Shown: in pieces, positions 44,534-54,983 of the stretch | How the letters are laid out: the number at the start of each line of letters is the position of its first letter | Numbering within the stretch: position 1 is the first letter of the stretch | Assembly (NCBI RefSeq): GCF_009498295.1 | Contig: NZ_CP040813.1 | Location: 663,001-727,000, forward strand | Direction: 5' to 3' | DNA: 64,000 bases | Origin: Oceanihabitans sp. IOP_32 | Lineage (GTDB): Bacteria; Bacteroidota; Bacteroidia; Flavobacteriales; Flavobacteriaceae | Made by a program: the position numbers and the translations under genes | The notes under the pieces: generated by a model | Database searches by the model: none | Told to the model about the DNA's origin: nothing | The model's input: the letters and a program-made list of their open reading frames with translations, nothing else

Positions 44534-45705
44534 TAAAAGCATACAGAACCGCAGTTGGTAAAGCACCAAAAGGCGTGTTCCGTTTTAAAAGAACAGACGA
44601 ACTAGCTGCTGAAACCATTCAGCACATGATGACTCAACTTCCTAATTTAGACAAAAAACGTATTGACGACGTTATTGTTGGAAACGCCATGCCAGAAGGT
44701 GCACAGGGCTTAAATATGGCACGATTTATTTCATTAATTGGATTAGATAGTGTGGATGTTCCTGGAGTAACCGTGAATCGTTTTTGTGCATCGGGTATCG
44801 AAACCATAGGCATTGCCACAGCAAAAATACAAGCTGGGATGGCCGACTGTATTATAGCAGGCGGTGCCGAAAGCATGAGTGCCGTACCTATGACCGGCTT
44901 TAAACCAGAATTAAACTACGATACCGTAAAAGCGGGACACGAAGACTATTATTGGGGCATGGGAAATACGGCTGAAGCCGTTGCTAAGCAATTTAAAGTC
45001 TCCCGTGAAGACCAAGATGAGTTTGCTTACCATTCGCACATGAAAGCGTTGAGAGCGCAAGCTGAAAATCGTTTTCAAGAGCAAATTGTACCGATTACAG
45101 TAGATGAAACCTATATTGATTCCAACGGAAAAAAAGCAACAAGGTCTTACACCGTTACTAAAGACGAAGGCCCTCGTGCCGGAACCAGTCTGGAAGCTTT
45201 GGCAAAACTACGACCAGTATTTGCTGCAGGCGGTAGTGTAACCGCAGGAAACTCGTCGCAAATGAGTGATGGTGCTGCCTTTGTTATGATTATGAGTGAA
45301 GACATGGTTAAAGAATTAAATCTTGAACCCATTGCACGTTTGGTCAGTTATGCTGCAGCAGGCGTAGAACCAAGAATCATGGGTATTGGCCCAGTAAAAG
45401 CCATCCCAAAAGCATTAAAACAAGCGGGTTTAAAACAAGAGGACTTATCCCTTATAGAATTAAATGAAGCCTTCGCATCTCAGTCTTTAGCAGTTATTCG
45501 CGAGTTAAACCTAAACCCAGATATTATTAACGTAAATGGTGGTGCTATTGCATTAGGACATCCACTAGGCTGTACCGGAACTAAATTATCGGTGCAACTC
45601 TTTGATGAAATGCGCAAACAAAACATGCCAGGCAAATATGGTGCTGTAACCATGTGTGTGGGTACGGGTCAAGGCGCCTGTGGGATATTTGAATTTTTGA
45701 AATAA
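44515..45705 (+). CDS. fadA: Acetyl-CoA C-acyltransferase (thiolase)
   Basis: The 396-residue thiolase makes the last cleavage of beta-oxidation. The nucleophile C91 is in [15 protein letters not shown]349 in [14 protein letters not shown] and the second Cys C381 in [12 protein letters not shown]. Length is normal. The true ATG is the last of five copies of the same start region; four upstream copies run into a stop after 14 codons. It pairs with FadN for fatty-acid breakdown. Confidence 0.96.
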   Translation: MKQAYIVKAYRTAVGKAPKGVFRFKRTDELAAETIQHMMTQLPNLDKKRIDDVIVGNAMPEGAQGLNMARFISLIGLDSVDVPGVTVNRFCASGIETIGIATAKIQAGMADCIIAGGAESMSAVPMTGFKPELNYDTVKAGHEDYYWGMGNTAEAVAKQFKVSREDQDEFAYHSHMKALRAQAENRFQEQIVPITVDETYIDSNGKKATRSYTVTKDEGPRAGTSLEALAKLRPVFAAGGSVTAGNSSQMSDGAAFVMIMSEDMVKELNLEPIARLVSYAAAGVEPRIMGIGPVKAIPKALKQAGLKQEDLSLIELNEAFASQSLAVIRELNLNPDIINVNGGAIALGHPLGCTGTKLSVQLFDEMRKQNMPGKYGAVTMCVGTGQGACGIFEFLK

Positions 45706-45895
45706 ACAGAATTAAGATTTTTAGTATGAAGTATTAAGAACTTCGTACTTGAACTTTATACTTGATACTAAATATAAATATTGAGGAAAAAGAATTAATA
45801 AAATAACAACGCAACTTGTATTTAAGTACAAAGACAATAACTTTTCAGCTGGAAAATCTTAATACTTTGTACTGCATACTTAATACTAAGAATAA
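45706..45895. other. Repeat-like spacer between fadA and fadE
   Basis: Contains further scattered copies of the motif family: GAAGTATTAAGAACTT, TATACTTGATACT and CTTAATACTTTGTACTGCAT. It seems to be the same repeat family as around the four-helix-bundle gene. No gene. Confidence 0.5.
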
Positions 45896-47704
45896 ATGGA
45901 ATCAAAAGAAAAAGATTTATTAAGAGGCGGACAATTTCTTGTAAAAGAAACCAACTGCGAAGACATTTTTACTCCGGAAGATTTTACCGAAGAGCAAAAC
46001 ATGATGAAAGCATCGGTTATAGAATTTAACGACCGAGAAATCATACCCCATAAAGCACGATTTGAAGCAAAAGACTATGCATTAACAGAAGAGGTGATGC
46101 GTAAAGCTGGTGACATGGGTTTTTTAAGTGTAGCTGTACCTGAAGCCTATGGCGGTCTAGGCATGGGCTTTGTATCTACCGTATTAACCTGCGATTATAT
46201 CTCGTCTGGAACAGGTTCATTTAGTACGGCCTTTGGTGCGCATACTGGTATTGGAACCTTACCTATCACACTCTATGGTACAGAGGAACAAAAGAAAAAA
46301 TACGTTCCAAAATTGGCCTCTGGCGAGTGGTTTGGTGCCTATTGCTTAACCGAACCAGGTGCGGGATCTGATGCGAATTCTGGGAAAACTACGGCCGAGT
46401 TATCTGCAGATGGCAAGACGTATAAGATTAACGGACAAAAAATGTGGATTTCAAACGCCGGTTTTTGTAGCGTCATGATTGTTTTTGCGCGAATTGAAGA
46501 CGATAAAAACATCACAGGATTTATTGTAGAATACGACAAAAACAACCCGAATGGTATCACTATGGGTGAAGAAGAGCACAAATTAGGTATTCGCGCCTCA
46601 TCAACACGTCAAGTATTCTTTAATGATACTGTTATTCCCGCAGAAAACATGCTGGCAGGACGTGGTGAAGGTTTTAAAATAGCCATGAATGCATTAAACG
46701 TGGGTCGTATTAAATTGGCTGCGGCCTGTTTAGATTCTCAACGTCGTATCTTAACAACTGGAGTACAATACGCCAACGAACGCAAGCAATTCAACACCCC
46801 TATCGCAAATTTTGGTGCTATAAAAACCAAATTAGCCGAAATGGCAACGAATGCTTACGTAGGCGAATCTGCAACCTATAGAGCGGCAAAAAACATTGAA
46901 GACCGCATTGCATTGCGCGAAGCTGCCGGAAATTCTCACCAAGAAGCCGAATTAAAAGGCGTCGAAGAATACGCCATTGAGTGCTCCATACTTAAAGTGG
47001 CCGTTTCTGAAGACATACAAAATGCCGCAGATGAAGGTATTCAAATTTTTGGAGGCATGGGCTTTTCTGAAGACACACCTATGGAAGCCGCTTGGAGAGA
47101 CGCTAGGATTACACGAATTTATGAAGGCACAAACGAAATTAACCGCATGTTATGTGTGGGTATGCTAGTGAAAAAAGCGATGAAAGGCCATGTAGATTTA
47201 TTAGGTCCTGCTCAAAAAGTGCAAGAAGAATTAATGGGCATACCATCGTTTGAAACCCCAGATTATTCTGAGTTATTTTCAGAGGAAAAAGAAATGATTA
47301 AGAAGTTGAAAAAAACCTTCTTGATGGTTGCTGGTGGTGCCGTTCAAAAGTTTGGACCTCAACTTGAAGAACACCAACAATTATTAATCGCAGCTGCAGA
47401 TATTTTAATTGAAATCTATATGGCAGAATCGGCGATTTTAAGAACCGAAAAGAATGTTAAGCGTTTTGGCGAAGCTTCGCAGTCGGTTCAAATTGCCATG
47501 TCTAAATTATATCTATACCAAGCGGTAGATATTATTGAAGAAAAAGGAAAAGAAAGCATTATTTCTTTTGCTGAAGGTGATGAACAACGCATGATGCTTA
47601 TGGGTCTTAAACGTTTTACAAAATACCAAAACTACCCAGATATTGTAGATTTACGTATTGAGATAGCCGAAAAAGTAAAGGCTGAAAATAAGTATTGCTT
47701 TTAA
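45896..47704 (+). CDS. fadE: Acyl-CoA dehydrogenase
   Basis: The 602-residue FAD enzyme does the first oxidation of beta-oxidation. It has the acyl-CoA dehydrogenase core (about 25-410): GEWFGAYCLTEPGAGSDANS is the FAD/substrate loop, KMWISNAGFCSVMIV follows, and QIFGGMGFSEDTPMEAAWRDARI with IYEGTNEINRM marks the active-site region. About 180 extra C-terminal residues are helical, as in the long acyl-CoA dehydrogenases of Bacillus FadE type. It ends the fad operon before a clear terminator. Confidence 0.95.
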   Translation: MESKEKDLLRGGQFLVKETNCEDIFTPEDFTEEQNMMKASVIEFNDREIIPHKARFEAKDYALTEEVMRKAGDMGFLSVAVPEAYGGLGMGFVSTVLTCDYISSGTGSFSTAFGAHTGIGTLPITLYGTEEQKKKYVPKLASGEWFGAYCLTEPGAGSDANSGKTTAELSADGKTYKINGQKMWISNAGFCSVMIVFARIEDDKNITGFIVEYDKNNPNGITMGEEEHKLGIRASSTRQVFFNDTVIPAENMLAGRGEGFKIAMNALNVGRIKLAAACLDSQRRILTTGVQYANERKQFNTPIANFGAIKTKLAEMATNAYVGESATYRAAKNIEDRIALREAAGNSHQEAELKGVEEYAIECSILKVAVSEDIQNAADEGIQIFGGMGFSEDTPMEAAWRDARITRIYEGTNEINRMLCVGMLVKKAMKGHVDLLGPAQKVQEELMGIPSFETPDYSELFSEEKEMIKKLKKTFLMVAGGAVQKFGPQLEEHQQLLIAAADILIEIYMAESAILRTEKNVKRFGEASQSVQIAMSKLYLYQAVDIIEEKGKESIISFAEGDEQRMMLMGLKRFTKYQNYPDIVDLRIEIAEKVKAENKYCF

Positions 47705-47730
47705 AAACTAGCACTTAACTTTTAGTTTAA

Positions 47731-47780
47731 AGCCAATACAGCCAATAAATATTTTTGGCTGCATTGGCTTTTTTATTTCC
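47731..47780 (+). terminator. Terminator of the fad operon
   Basis: AAGCCAATACAGCCAA pairs with TTGGCTGCATTGGCTT (one mismatch) and is followed by TTTTTATTT. It lies about 27 bp after fadE. Confidence 0.85.
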
Positions 47781-47848
47781 CATTATTAGGTAAAAGCAAT
47801 ACATTAAAAAAACATTTCGCTATTAATCCCTTATATTTTCTTTGCTTT

Positions 47849-48190
47849 TAAAGCCTCAATCTCTGGAGACCGTATTCTTTTTTGCGCTGTATCGTTCAGT
47901 TAAAAAGGTTATGAGATGTCTCAATCGTACCTCATCTCGACATGACAAATCCGTGTTGGTAAAAACTTGGGAATCTGTATCCAAACAAAAATGCACAATC
48001 CTGTACCCCCCCATAAAACCTCGGTGAAACTCTCTTCAATCTCTGTGAAACTCTGTGTAAAAACCTCAATCCTTGAAAACCGTATTCTTTTTTGCGTGTA
48101 TCGTTTAGTTAAAAGGATGATGTCTCAATCGTGCCTCATCTCGATAGAACAAATCTGTATTGGTAAAACATTGAAAATCTTTGTCACATA
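47849..48190. repeat. Pair of diverged direct repeats (about 125 bp each)
   Basis: 47849-47978 and 48059-48184 share CCGTATTCTTTTTTGCG, GTCTCAATCGT and CCTCATCTCGA, with about 75-80% identity by eye. Between them lie GTGAAACTCT phrases. Small open frames inside have no family signal. This looks like degenerate repeat sequence downstream of fadE. Confidence 0.55.
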
Positions 48191-48364
48191 AACATATAAA
48201 TATCCGAAAAAAGCATACATAATAGAAGTTGGATTAATCACAATATTTTCGGAACTTTAAAGCGCACTAATTCAAGAGCAGATAAACATCCGTAAATAAA
48301 GCCTAGTTAAATACAACAATAATTTAATTGTAGAGATGCTGCTAATAAACTCACATTTAATAAT
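48191..48364. other. Spacer before the M28 peptidase
   Basis: AT-rich leader; no promoter element of good quality is seen. Confidence 0.3.
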
Positions 48365-49711
48365 ATGAAATATCTCTTCACACTTTTCGCCCTTTTATAT
48401 TCAATCGTATCTTTTTCTCAAACAGATTTAAAAATCTATGATATAATTGATGCTGTTTCCGAAGAACGTTTAAAAAATGATGTGCAAACTCTAGCTAATT
48501 TTGGAACGCGACACACCTTAAGCGACACCGTTTCTGAAACCAGAGGGATTGGTGCCGCACGACGTTGGATAAAATCTGAATTTGAAACCATTTCAAAAAA
48601 TTGCGATAATTGCCTTAATGTTTTTTATCAAAGTAACTTTATTAAAAAAGGCGCCAATAAACGCATTGTAAAAGATGTTAATATTGTAAATGTGGTGGCT
48701 ATTCAAAAAGGCACAACCTATCCAAACCGCTATATTATTATGAGTGGTGATATCGATTCTAGAGTTTCCGACCCGAATAATTACACCTCAGATTCGCCCG
48801 GTGCTAACGATAATGCTACAGGTATGGCGGGTGCTATAGAAGCAGCTCGCGTTTTATCGAAATATAAGTTTGAAAACAGCATCGTTTATGTTGGGCTTTC
48901 TGGTGAAGAACAAGGCTTGTTTGGCGGACAGGGCCTAGCCAAATATGCCAAAGACAACAATTGGGATATTATTGGGGTGCTCAATAACGATATGATAGGG
49001 AACATATCTGGCGTAGATGGTGTGATTGATAACAGAACCTTCCGCATTTTTTCTGAAGCCATTACCACCTCAGAAACCGATTTTGAAACCTTAGCCAATC
49101 AAAATAGGCTACGTCGTTTTTATGGCGGTGAGGTCGATGGCATTTCAAGACAGCTAGCCCGCTACACCTATAAAACCACAAAAACTTATATGCCAGAAAT
49201 GAACCCGATGATGGTGTACAGACTGGATCGTTTTGGTCGCGGTGGTCACCACAGACCTTTTAACGACATGGGTTTTGCCGGCATTCGCATCATGGAAGCC
49301 CATGAAAATTACACACAACAGCATCAAGATATTAGAACAGAAAACGGCATTAACTACGGTGATACTTTCGAGCATGTTAACTTTCCGTATTGCAAAAAAC
49401 TAACTGCGGTAAATGCCATTACTATGGCCAGTCTAGCCGCTGCGCCACCCGAACCAAAAGAGGTAAGTATTGGTGGTATTGTAGAGGCTTCGGCAAAATT
49501 AAAATGGAATAAAGTAGCTGGTGCAAAAGGTTATAAAATTTACTGGAGAGACACCACATCGCCCACTTGGGACCATAGTCGTTACGTCGAAGACACCACA
49601 GCATTTACCTTAGAAGGCATCGTTATAGACAACTTCTTTTTTGGAGTAGCCTCAGTTGGCGAAAATGGTTATGAGAGTGTTGTTGTTTTTCCGAATAAGA
49701 TTATGAGGTGA
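48365..49711 (+). CDS. Exported M28 family metallopeptidase
   Basis: The 448-residue protein has a signal peptide (LFTLFALLYSIVSFSQ). The peptidase domain (about 20-360) has VNVVAIQKG and IIMSGDIDSR, then SPGANDNATGMAGAIEAA and VYVGLSGEEQGLFG, which carry the two-zinc ligands of M28 aminopeptidases. The C-terminal part (about 365-448, PPEPKEVSIGGIVEASAKLKW) looks like a fibronectin III-like fold. It likely trims peptides outside the cell or in the periplasm. The M1 peptidase follows in the same direction. Confidence 0.88.
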   Translation: MKYLFTLFALLYSIVSFSQTDLKIYDIIDAVSEERLKNDVQTLANFGTRHTLSDTVSETRGIGAARRWIKSEFETISKNCDNCLNVFYQSNFIKKGANKRIVKDVNIVNVVAIQKGTTYPNRYIIMSGDIDSRVSDPNNYTSDSPGANDNATGMAGAIEAARVLSKYKFENSIVYVGLSGEEQGLFGGQGLAKYAKDNNWDIIGVLNNDMIGNISGVDGVIDNRTFRIFSEAITTSETDFETLANQNRLRRFYGGEVDGISRQLARYTYKTTKTYMPEMNPMMVYRLDRFGRGGHHRPFNDMGFAGIRIMEAHENYTQQHQDIRTENGINYGDTFEHVNFPYCKKLTAVNAITMASLAAAPPEPKEVSIGGIVEASAKLKWNKVAGAKGYKIYWRDTTSPTWDHSRYVEDTTAFTLEGIVIDNFFFGVASVGENGYESVVVFPNKIMR

Positions 49712-49858
49712 TTTTTTTAGATTTACAACATTTCAAAAAGTAAATACAACAAAGAAATCATTTAATAAAATCAGATAAATCACTTTTCTTTGTAAAATCC
49801 CATACCAATACAAACTCTTTTTATTTAAAAGAGACAAAAACTACAAATCCCCATTAAA

Positions 49859-51505
49859 ATGAAAAATATTTTATTCATCCTATCTGCTATATTCATACTA
49901 ACAAGCAGTCAAAGTCAAAATATTCTATCAGAAAAGAATACCTTCACAAAACAAGACACTTTGCGTGGTAGCATCACCCCAGAACGTGCTTGGTGGGATG
50001 TCACTTATTATCATTTAGATATAAAAGTAAATCCGGACGAGAAATTTATTTCTGGAAAGAACACCATTCATTATAAAGTTTTAGATAATCGTGCTGTGAT
50101 GCAAATTGATTTACAAGCGCCTTTAAAACTCACAAAAGCAACTCAAAATGGAAAAGACCTAGAAGTAAAACACGATGGAAATGCGCACTTTATTACACTA
50201 GCCAAAGAACAAAATATTGGTGACGTTAATTATGTAACTGTTTTTTACGAAGGTCATCCCAAAGAAGCCGTTAATGCCCCTTGGGATGGCGGTTTATCTT
50301 GGAAAAAAGATAATAATGACAAGCATTTTATTGCAACCTCCTGTCAAGGTTTAGGCGCCAGTGTTTGGTGGCCAAACAAAGACCATTTATACGACGAAGT
50401 GGATAGTATGCAAATTAGCGTTAATGTACCTAAAGATGTAGTGAATGTTTCCAACGGCAGATTAAGACTTGTAGAACGAATTGGCGATACAAAAACCTAC
50501 CATTGGTTTGTAAAAAGCCCGATTAATAATTATGCCGTAAATATGAATATTGGTGACTATGTGAGTTTTTCTGAGGTATATGATGGTCAAGGCGGAAATT
50601 TAGATATGAGTTATTATGTACTGCGCGATAACCTCACCATAGCGACCGAGCATTTTAAAGACGCACCAAAAATGATGAAGGCCTTCGAGCATTGGTTTGG
50701 GCAATACCCTTTTTATGCCGATGGTTTTAAATTAGTAGAAGTGCCCTATTTAGGCATGGAGCATCAAAGCTCTGTAACCTACGGAAATCAATACAAAAAA
50801 GGCTATCTGGGCAATGATATCTCGGGAACCGGTTGGGGCTTAAAGTTCGATTTTATTATTATTCATGAAGCTGGACATGAGTGGTTTGGCAATAGCATTA
50901 CCAATAAAGATGTGGCCGATATGTGGATTCATGAAAGCTTTACCTCCTACTCTGAAAACCTATTTTTAGACTATTACTACGGTAAAGACGCGGCAGCAGA
51001 TTATGTAATTGGTACCCGAAAAAAAATAGTTAACGATATCCCTATTATTGGCAAATACTACAACGTAAATCAAGGCGGCTCGGGCACAGATATGTACTAT
51101 AAAGGTGCTAATATCTTACACACCTTACGACAACTTATTGACGACGATGAGAAATGGCGTCAAATTTTACGTAAAATGAATCTGGAGTTTTATCATCAAA
51201 CGGTGACCACACAACAAATCGAAAACTTTCTTTCTAAGGAAACCGAGATCGATTTAAGTGCGTTTTTTAATCAGTATTTAAGAACTACAAAAATTCCAAC
51301 TTTAGAATATACATTTAAAAATAAAACTCTAAAGTATCGTTGGACTCAGGTTATTGAAGATTTCGATATGCCTATTCGTGTAAAAATTGCAGATCAAGAT
51401 CAATGGTTATTTCCTAAAGCAGCATGGCAAGAACTCAAAACACCATCTAGTAATGCCACGATTAGTGTAGATAGAAATTTTTATGTGGACGTAAAAGCCC
51501 TGTAA
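49859..51505 (+). CDS. Exported M1 family metallopeptidase
   Basis: The 548-residue protein has a signal peptide (ILFILSAIFILTSSQSQ). The M1 N-terminal beta domain includes YYHLDIKVNPDEKFISGKN. The catalytic domain has the aminopeptidase GxMEH-like YLGMEHQSSVTYG. The zinc site is H336-E-A-G-H340 with E359 in MWIHESFTSYSE. The usual long C-terminal helical domain is mostly absent, as in other short Bacteroidota M1 enzymes. Together with the M28 enzyme it suggests extracellular peptide use. Confidence 0.92.
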   Translation: MKNILFILSAIFILTSSQSQNILSEKNTFTKQDTLRGSITPERAWWDVTYYHLDIKVNPDEKFISGKNTIHYKVLDNRAVMQIDLQAPLKLTKATQNGKDLEVKHDGNAHFITLAKEQNIGDVNYVTVFYEGHPKEAVNAPWDGGLSWKKDNNDKHFIATSCQGLGASVWWPNKDHLYDEVDSMQISVNVPKDVVNVSNGRLRLVERIGDTKTYHWFVKSPINNYAVNMNIGDYVSFSEVYDGQGGNLDMSYYVLRDNLTIATEHFKDAPKMMKAFEHWFGQYPFYADGFKLVEVPYLGMEHQSSVTYGNQYKKGYLGNDISGTGWGLKFDFIIIHEAGHEWFGNSITNKDVADMWIHESFTSYSENLFLDYYYGKDAAADYVIGTRKKIVNDIPIIGKYYNVNQGGSGTDMYYKGANILHTLRQLIDDDEKWRQILRKMNLEFYHQTVTTQQIENFLSKETEIDLSAFFNQYLRTTKIPTLEYTFKNKTLKYRWTQVIEDFDMPIRVKIADQDQWLFPKAAWQELKTPSSNATISVDRNFYVDVKAL

Positions 51506-51615
51506 TAATAAGGCAAAAACGCCATAAAAATAAGAACTCAATTGCTTTCTTAACAACTGCTTATAAGTATATTTCACTTTATTTCTCTATTTTTGTTAGT
51601 TCTAAATCCCTGTCT

Positions 51616-52164
51616 TTGAAAACAAAAACTAAAAAGTTAGCCAAACAATCTAGGCTGTATAGAAAACTGCATCGCATTATTGCCGTGCCGTTTGTTCTAT
51701 TGATGTTTTTATTAGGCGCAACAGGCTTGTTATTGACATGGAAAGATCAGTTAAATCTTAAACCTAGCGCTCAAAAATCGGTAGCTAATAATAGACCTTT
51801 AATTTCTCTAGATATCATTAAAGAAAATGCGATAAAGCATATAGAAACCCTAAACTTATCATCAGAAATTAACAGAATAGATTACAGACCCAACAAAGGC
51901 ATTGCCAAAATACGTTTTGAAAATCATTTTACAGAATTACAAATAGACTGCTATTCTGGTGAAATTGTTTCTGAAAAACACAGAACCGCAGATATTATAG
52001 AAATGCTGCACGATGGCTCCATTTTAGATTATCTATTTAACAACCAATCCAAACCCATCAGATTGCTCTACTCTACAGCAACTTCATTAGCGCTTATGCT
52101 TTTGTCTTTTAGTGGCTTTTGGTTATGGTTGAAACCAAAGCAAATCAAAAATTTAAAACAATAA
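51616..52164 (+). CDS. PepSY-domain membrane protein
   Basis: The 182-residue protein has an N-terminal membrane helix (IIAVPFVLLMFLLGATGLLLTW), a periplasmic PepSY-like part and a second helix near the C-terminus (YSTATSLALMLLSFSGFWLWLKP). This is the PepSY-associated TM layout seen in iron-related or ferric-reductase-like proteins. The start is TTG at 51616; no ATG fits. Function is not established. Confidence 0.75.
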   Translation: MKTKTKKLAKQSRLYRKLHRIIAVPFVLLMFLLGATGLLLTWKDQLNLKPSAQKSVANNRPLISLDIIKENAIKHIETLNLSSEINRIDYRPNKGIAKIRFENHFTELQIDCYSGEIVSEKHRTADIIEMLHDGSILDYLFNNQSKPIRLLYSTATSLALMLLSFSGFWLWLKPKQIKNLKQ

Positions 52165-52312
52165 AAGGAATTTATTATGCTCTTAAACAGATTTTAGCCC
52201 ATTATATTAATCTGTATAATTGTTTAAAAGCTAATAATAAGTTCAAAAAAAAATCTTAAATACCTGTTAAGACGTATATTTAGAGGCTAAATTGTTGTAT
52301 TTTTATACTTCA

Positions 52313-53440
52313 ATGAAAAAAGAAAACATAAACAGAACAGGATTTAAATTCACACCTTATTCTGCGCCTTCGCAAACCCCTTTCGAAAAACTATTTGATG
52401 TTTTTAAAGAACTTATAGTACACACTTCTGGCGATTTCGACGAGGCTATAGATTGGTTACGTGAATTAGACAAAGAATACGAGTTAACCACTCCAGACTA
52501 TACCATAGAGGACTTTATTGAAGACCTCAAAGCTAAGGGTTACATTCGCGAAGAAATTAGACCAGACGGTAAAAAAGGCAACGCCATAACAGCAAAAACC
52601 GAACGCGTGATTAGGCAATCTGCCTTAGATCAAATCTTCGGTAATATTAAACGCAGTGGTTCCGGTAATCACAGAAGTAAGGGCGTGGGCATTGGCGACG
52701 AGCACACTGGCGATTTTAGAAACTATCAATTTGGAGACGATTTAGATAAAGTATCCATGACCGAAAGTTTACGCAATGCACAAATAAATCACGGTCTTAA
52801 TAGCTTTAATTTAACCGAAGACGATTTGGTTGTTGAAGAAACCACCCACAAATCACAAATGAGTACGGTGCTCATGATTGATATTAGCCACAGCATGATT
52901 TTATACGGTGAAGACCGCATTACACCGGCTAAAAAAGTGGCCATGGCACTAGCCGAATTAATTACCACACGATACCCCAAAGACACCTTAGATATTTTGG
53001 TTTTTGGAAACGATGCTTGGTCTATAAAAATTAAAGATTTACCCTATTTAAACGTAGGACCATATCATACCAATACCGTTGCAGGCTTGCAATTAGCGAT
53101 GGATTTATTGCGAAGAAAACGCAATACCAATAAACAAATTTTCATGATAACCGATGGCAAACCCAGTTGTTTGCGCATGCCAGACGGCACTTATTATAAA
53201 GATAGTAATGGCTTAAACCCCTACATTACCAATAAATGCTATGCACAAGCTCAACAAGCTAGAAAACTGCACATCCCTATAACCACCTTTATGATTGCTC
53301 ACGACCCCTATTTAATGCAATTTGTAGAGGCCTTTACAAAAGCAAACCAGGGGAAAGCATTTTATACAGGCTTAAAAGGATTAGGCGAAATGATTTTTGA
53401 AGATTACGAAACCAACAGAAAAAAAAGAATTAAAGGATAA
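52313..53440 (+). CDS. VWA-domain protein paired with an AAA+ ATPase
   Basis: The 375-residue protein has a variable N-terminal half (about 1-175) and a von Willebrand A domain (about 175-365) with the metal-ion-dependent adhesion motif in LMIDISHSMILYGED. IFMITDGKPSCLRMPDG and TTFMIAHDPYLMQFVEAF follow. There is no signal peptide. Its stop overlaps the next ATG (TAATG at 53438-53442), so it is coupled to the AAA+ gene. Such MoxR/ChlI-VWA pairs act as chaperones that load metals or assemble complexes; the client is unknown. The ATG at 52313 replaces a longer TTG frame. Confidence 0.85.
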   Translation: MKKENINRTGFKFTPYSAPSQTPFEKLFDVFKELIVHTSGDFDEAIDWLRELDKEYELTTPDYTIEDFIEDLKAKGYIREEIRPDGKKGNAITAKTERVIRQSALDQIFGNIKRSGSGNHRSKGVGIGDEHTGDFRNYQFGDDLDKVSMTESLRNAQINHGLNSFNLTEDDLVVEETTHKSQMSTVLMIDISHSMILYGEDRITPAKKVAMALAELITTRYPKDTLDILVFGNDAWSIKIKDLPYLNVGPYHTNTVAGLQLAMDLLRRKRNTNKQIFMITDGKPSCLRMPDGTYYKDSNGLNPYITNKCYAQAQQARKLHIPITTFMIAHDPYLMQFVEAFTKANQGKAFYTGLKGLGEMIFEDYETNRKKRIKG

Positions 53441-54906
53441 TGAATATAGAAACCATAAATACTTTAGGTGCTTTAAAAAAAGCAGGATACAAAAGCCAAT
53501 CGATTAAAGATGAATTACGCACCAATTTAATTGAAAAAATAAAGCATAAAACCACCGTTTTTGAAGGCGTACATGGTTATGAAAACACGGTAATTCCAGA
53601 ATTAGAGCGCGCCATATTATCACGCCATAACATTAATTTTTTAGGCTTACGCGGACAAGCAAAAACGCGTTTAGCGCGTTTAATGTTAAATCTTTTAGAC
53701 GAATATATTCCGGTTGTTGAAGGTTCTGAAATTAATGACGACCCTTTGCAACCCATCTCACGTTACGCCATCCAACTCATTAAAGAGAAAGGCGATGACA
53801 CCCCTATTTACTGGATGCATAGAAGCGAACGTTACGCCGAAAAACTAGCCACTCCAGATGTCACCGTTGCCGATATTATTGGCGATGTAGATCCCATAAA
53901 AGCAGCCAATTTAAAATTGAGCTATGCCGACGATAGAGTTATTCACTACGGCATGATTCCGCGTGCCAATCGCTGTATTTTTGTAATTAACGAACTGCCA
54001 GATTTACAAGCCAGAATACAAGTCGCCCTATTTAATATTTTACAAGAAGGCGATATACAAATTAGAGGTTTTAAATTGCGTTTACCTTTAGAAATACAGT
54101 TTATATTTACCGCAAACCCCGAAGATTATACCAACCGCGGAAGCATAGTAACCCCCTTAAAAGACAGAATTGGTTCTCAAATTTTAACACATTATCCAAC
54201 CGATATTGAGACCGCAAAAACAATTACCACTCAAGAAGCCAAATCTGATGCACGCCAAAAAGAAACCATTCACGTGCCAGAACTAGCCAAAGATTTGTTA
54301 GAGCAAATTGTATTCGAAGCCCGTGAAAGCGATTTTATTGACGAAAAAAGTGGCGTGAGCGCACGATTAAGCATAACCGCTTTCGAAAACTTATTAAGCA
54401 CTGCCGAATTAAGGTCTTTAAAAGCAGGCGATGAACATACCACCATTAGATTGTCTGACTTTATAGGCATTATCCCCGCCATTACAGGAAAGGTAGAATT
54501 GGTTTATGAAGGCGAACAAGAAGGCGCCGCACAAGTGGCATATAATTTAATAGGAGACGCCGTAAAAAGGTTATTCCCAGAGTTTTTCCCTAAAATCGAG
54601 AAGCTTAAAAAGCAAGACGAAGAAAGTCCGTACGACGATATTGTGTCTTGGTTTTTTAACAACTCAGACGGTTTCGAACTATTAGACGATTTAAGAGACA
54701 AAGAATATAAAAACCTGCTAGACGCTGTAACCCCTTTAGACGATTTATTAGGCAAGCACCAACCCAAATTATCAAAACAAGAAAGCTATTTTGTAAAAGA
54801 ATTTGTGCTTTGGGCCTTAGTAGAATACAAGCAATTAAGCAAATATAGATTTAGTGAAGGCATTCAGTTTAAAGACCCTTATGGCAGTTTTATAAGTGGG
54901 ATTTAG
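53440..54906 (+). CDS. AAA+ ATPase of the MoxR/ChlI type
   Basis: The 488-residue ATPase has a modified Walker A loop NFLGLRGQAKTRLARLML (about 66-83). The sensor/Walker B region includes RCIFVINELPDLQARIQVALFNILQEGDI. QFIFTANPEDYTNRGSIVTPLKDRIGSQ resembles the sigma-54-like/ChlI ring ATPases. The C-terminal helical part ends FKDPYGSFISGI. It likely acts with the VWA protein as a remodelling chaperone. Magnesium chelatase itself is unlikely, since no tetrapyrrole genes are nearby. Confidence 0.87.
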   Translation: MNIETINTLGALKKAGYKSQSIKDELRTNLIEKIKHKTTVFEGVHGYENTVIPELERAILSRHNINFLGLRGQAKTRLARLMLNLLDEYIPVVEGSEINDDPLQPISRYAIQLIKEKGDDTPIYWMHRSERYAEKLATPDVTVADIIGDVDPIKAANLKLSYADDRVIHYGMIPRANRCIFVINELPDLQARIQVALFNILQEGDIQIRGFKLRLPLEIQFIFTANPEDYTNRGSIVTPLKDRIGSQILTHYPTDIETAKTITTQEAKSDARQKETIHVPELAKDLLEQIVFEARESDFIDEKSGVSARLSITAFENLLSTAELRSLKAGDEHTTIRLSDFIGIIPAITGKVELVYEGEQEGAAQVAYNLIGDAVKRLFPEFFPKIEKLKKQDEESPYDDIVSWFFNNSDGFELLDDLRDKEYKNLLDAVTPLDDLLGKHQPKLSKQESYFVKEFVLWALVEYKQLSKYRFSEGIQFKDPYGSFISGI

Positions 54907-54947
54907 GATGCGATTGTTGTGTTGATTAAGTTTTATTTGAAATAAAA

Positions 54948-54983
54948 GTTGAGGTTTTTTATACTACAATAAAAAACCTCAAC
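54948..54983 (+). terminator. Terminator after the VWA/AAA+ operon
   Basis: GTTGAGGTTTTTTAT pairs with ATAAAAAACCTCAAC around a short loop, a long perfect hairpin about 40 bp after the AAA+ stop. Confidence 0.8.

Noticed and set aside
47842-48191. Two small frames after fadE
   Set aside because: They fall in a diverged direct repeat and encode no known motif.
53440-54906. Magnesium chelatase ChlI
   Set aside because: The pair resembles ChlI/ChlD in architecture, but no chlorophyll or tetrapyrrole genes are present and the Walker A loop differs.
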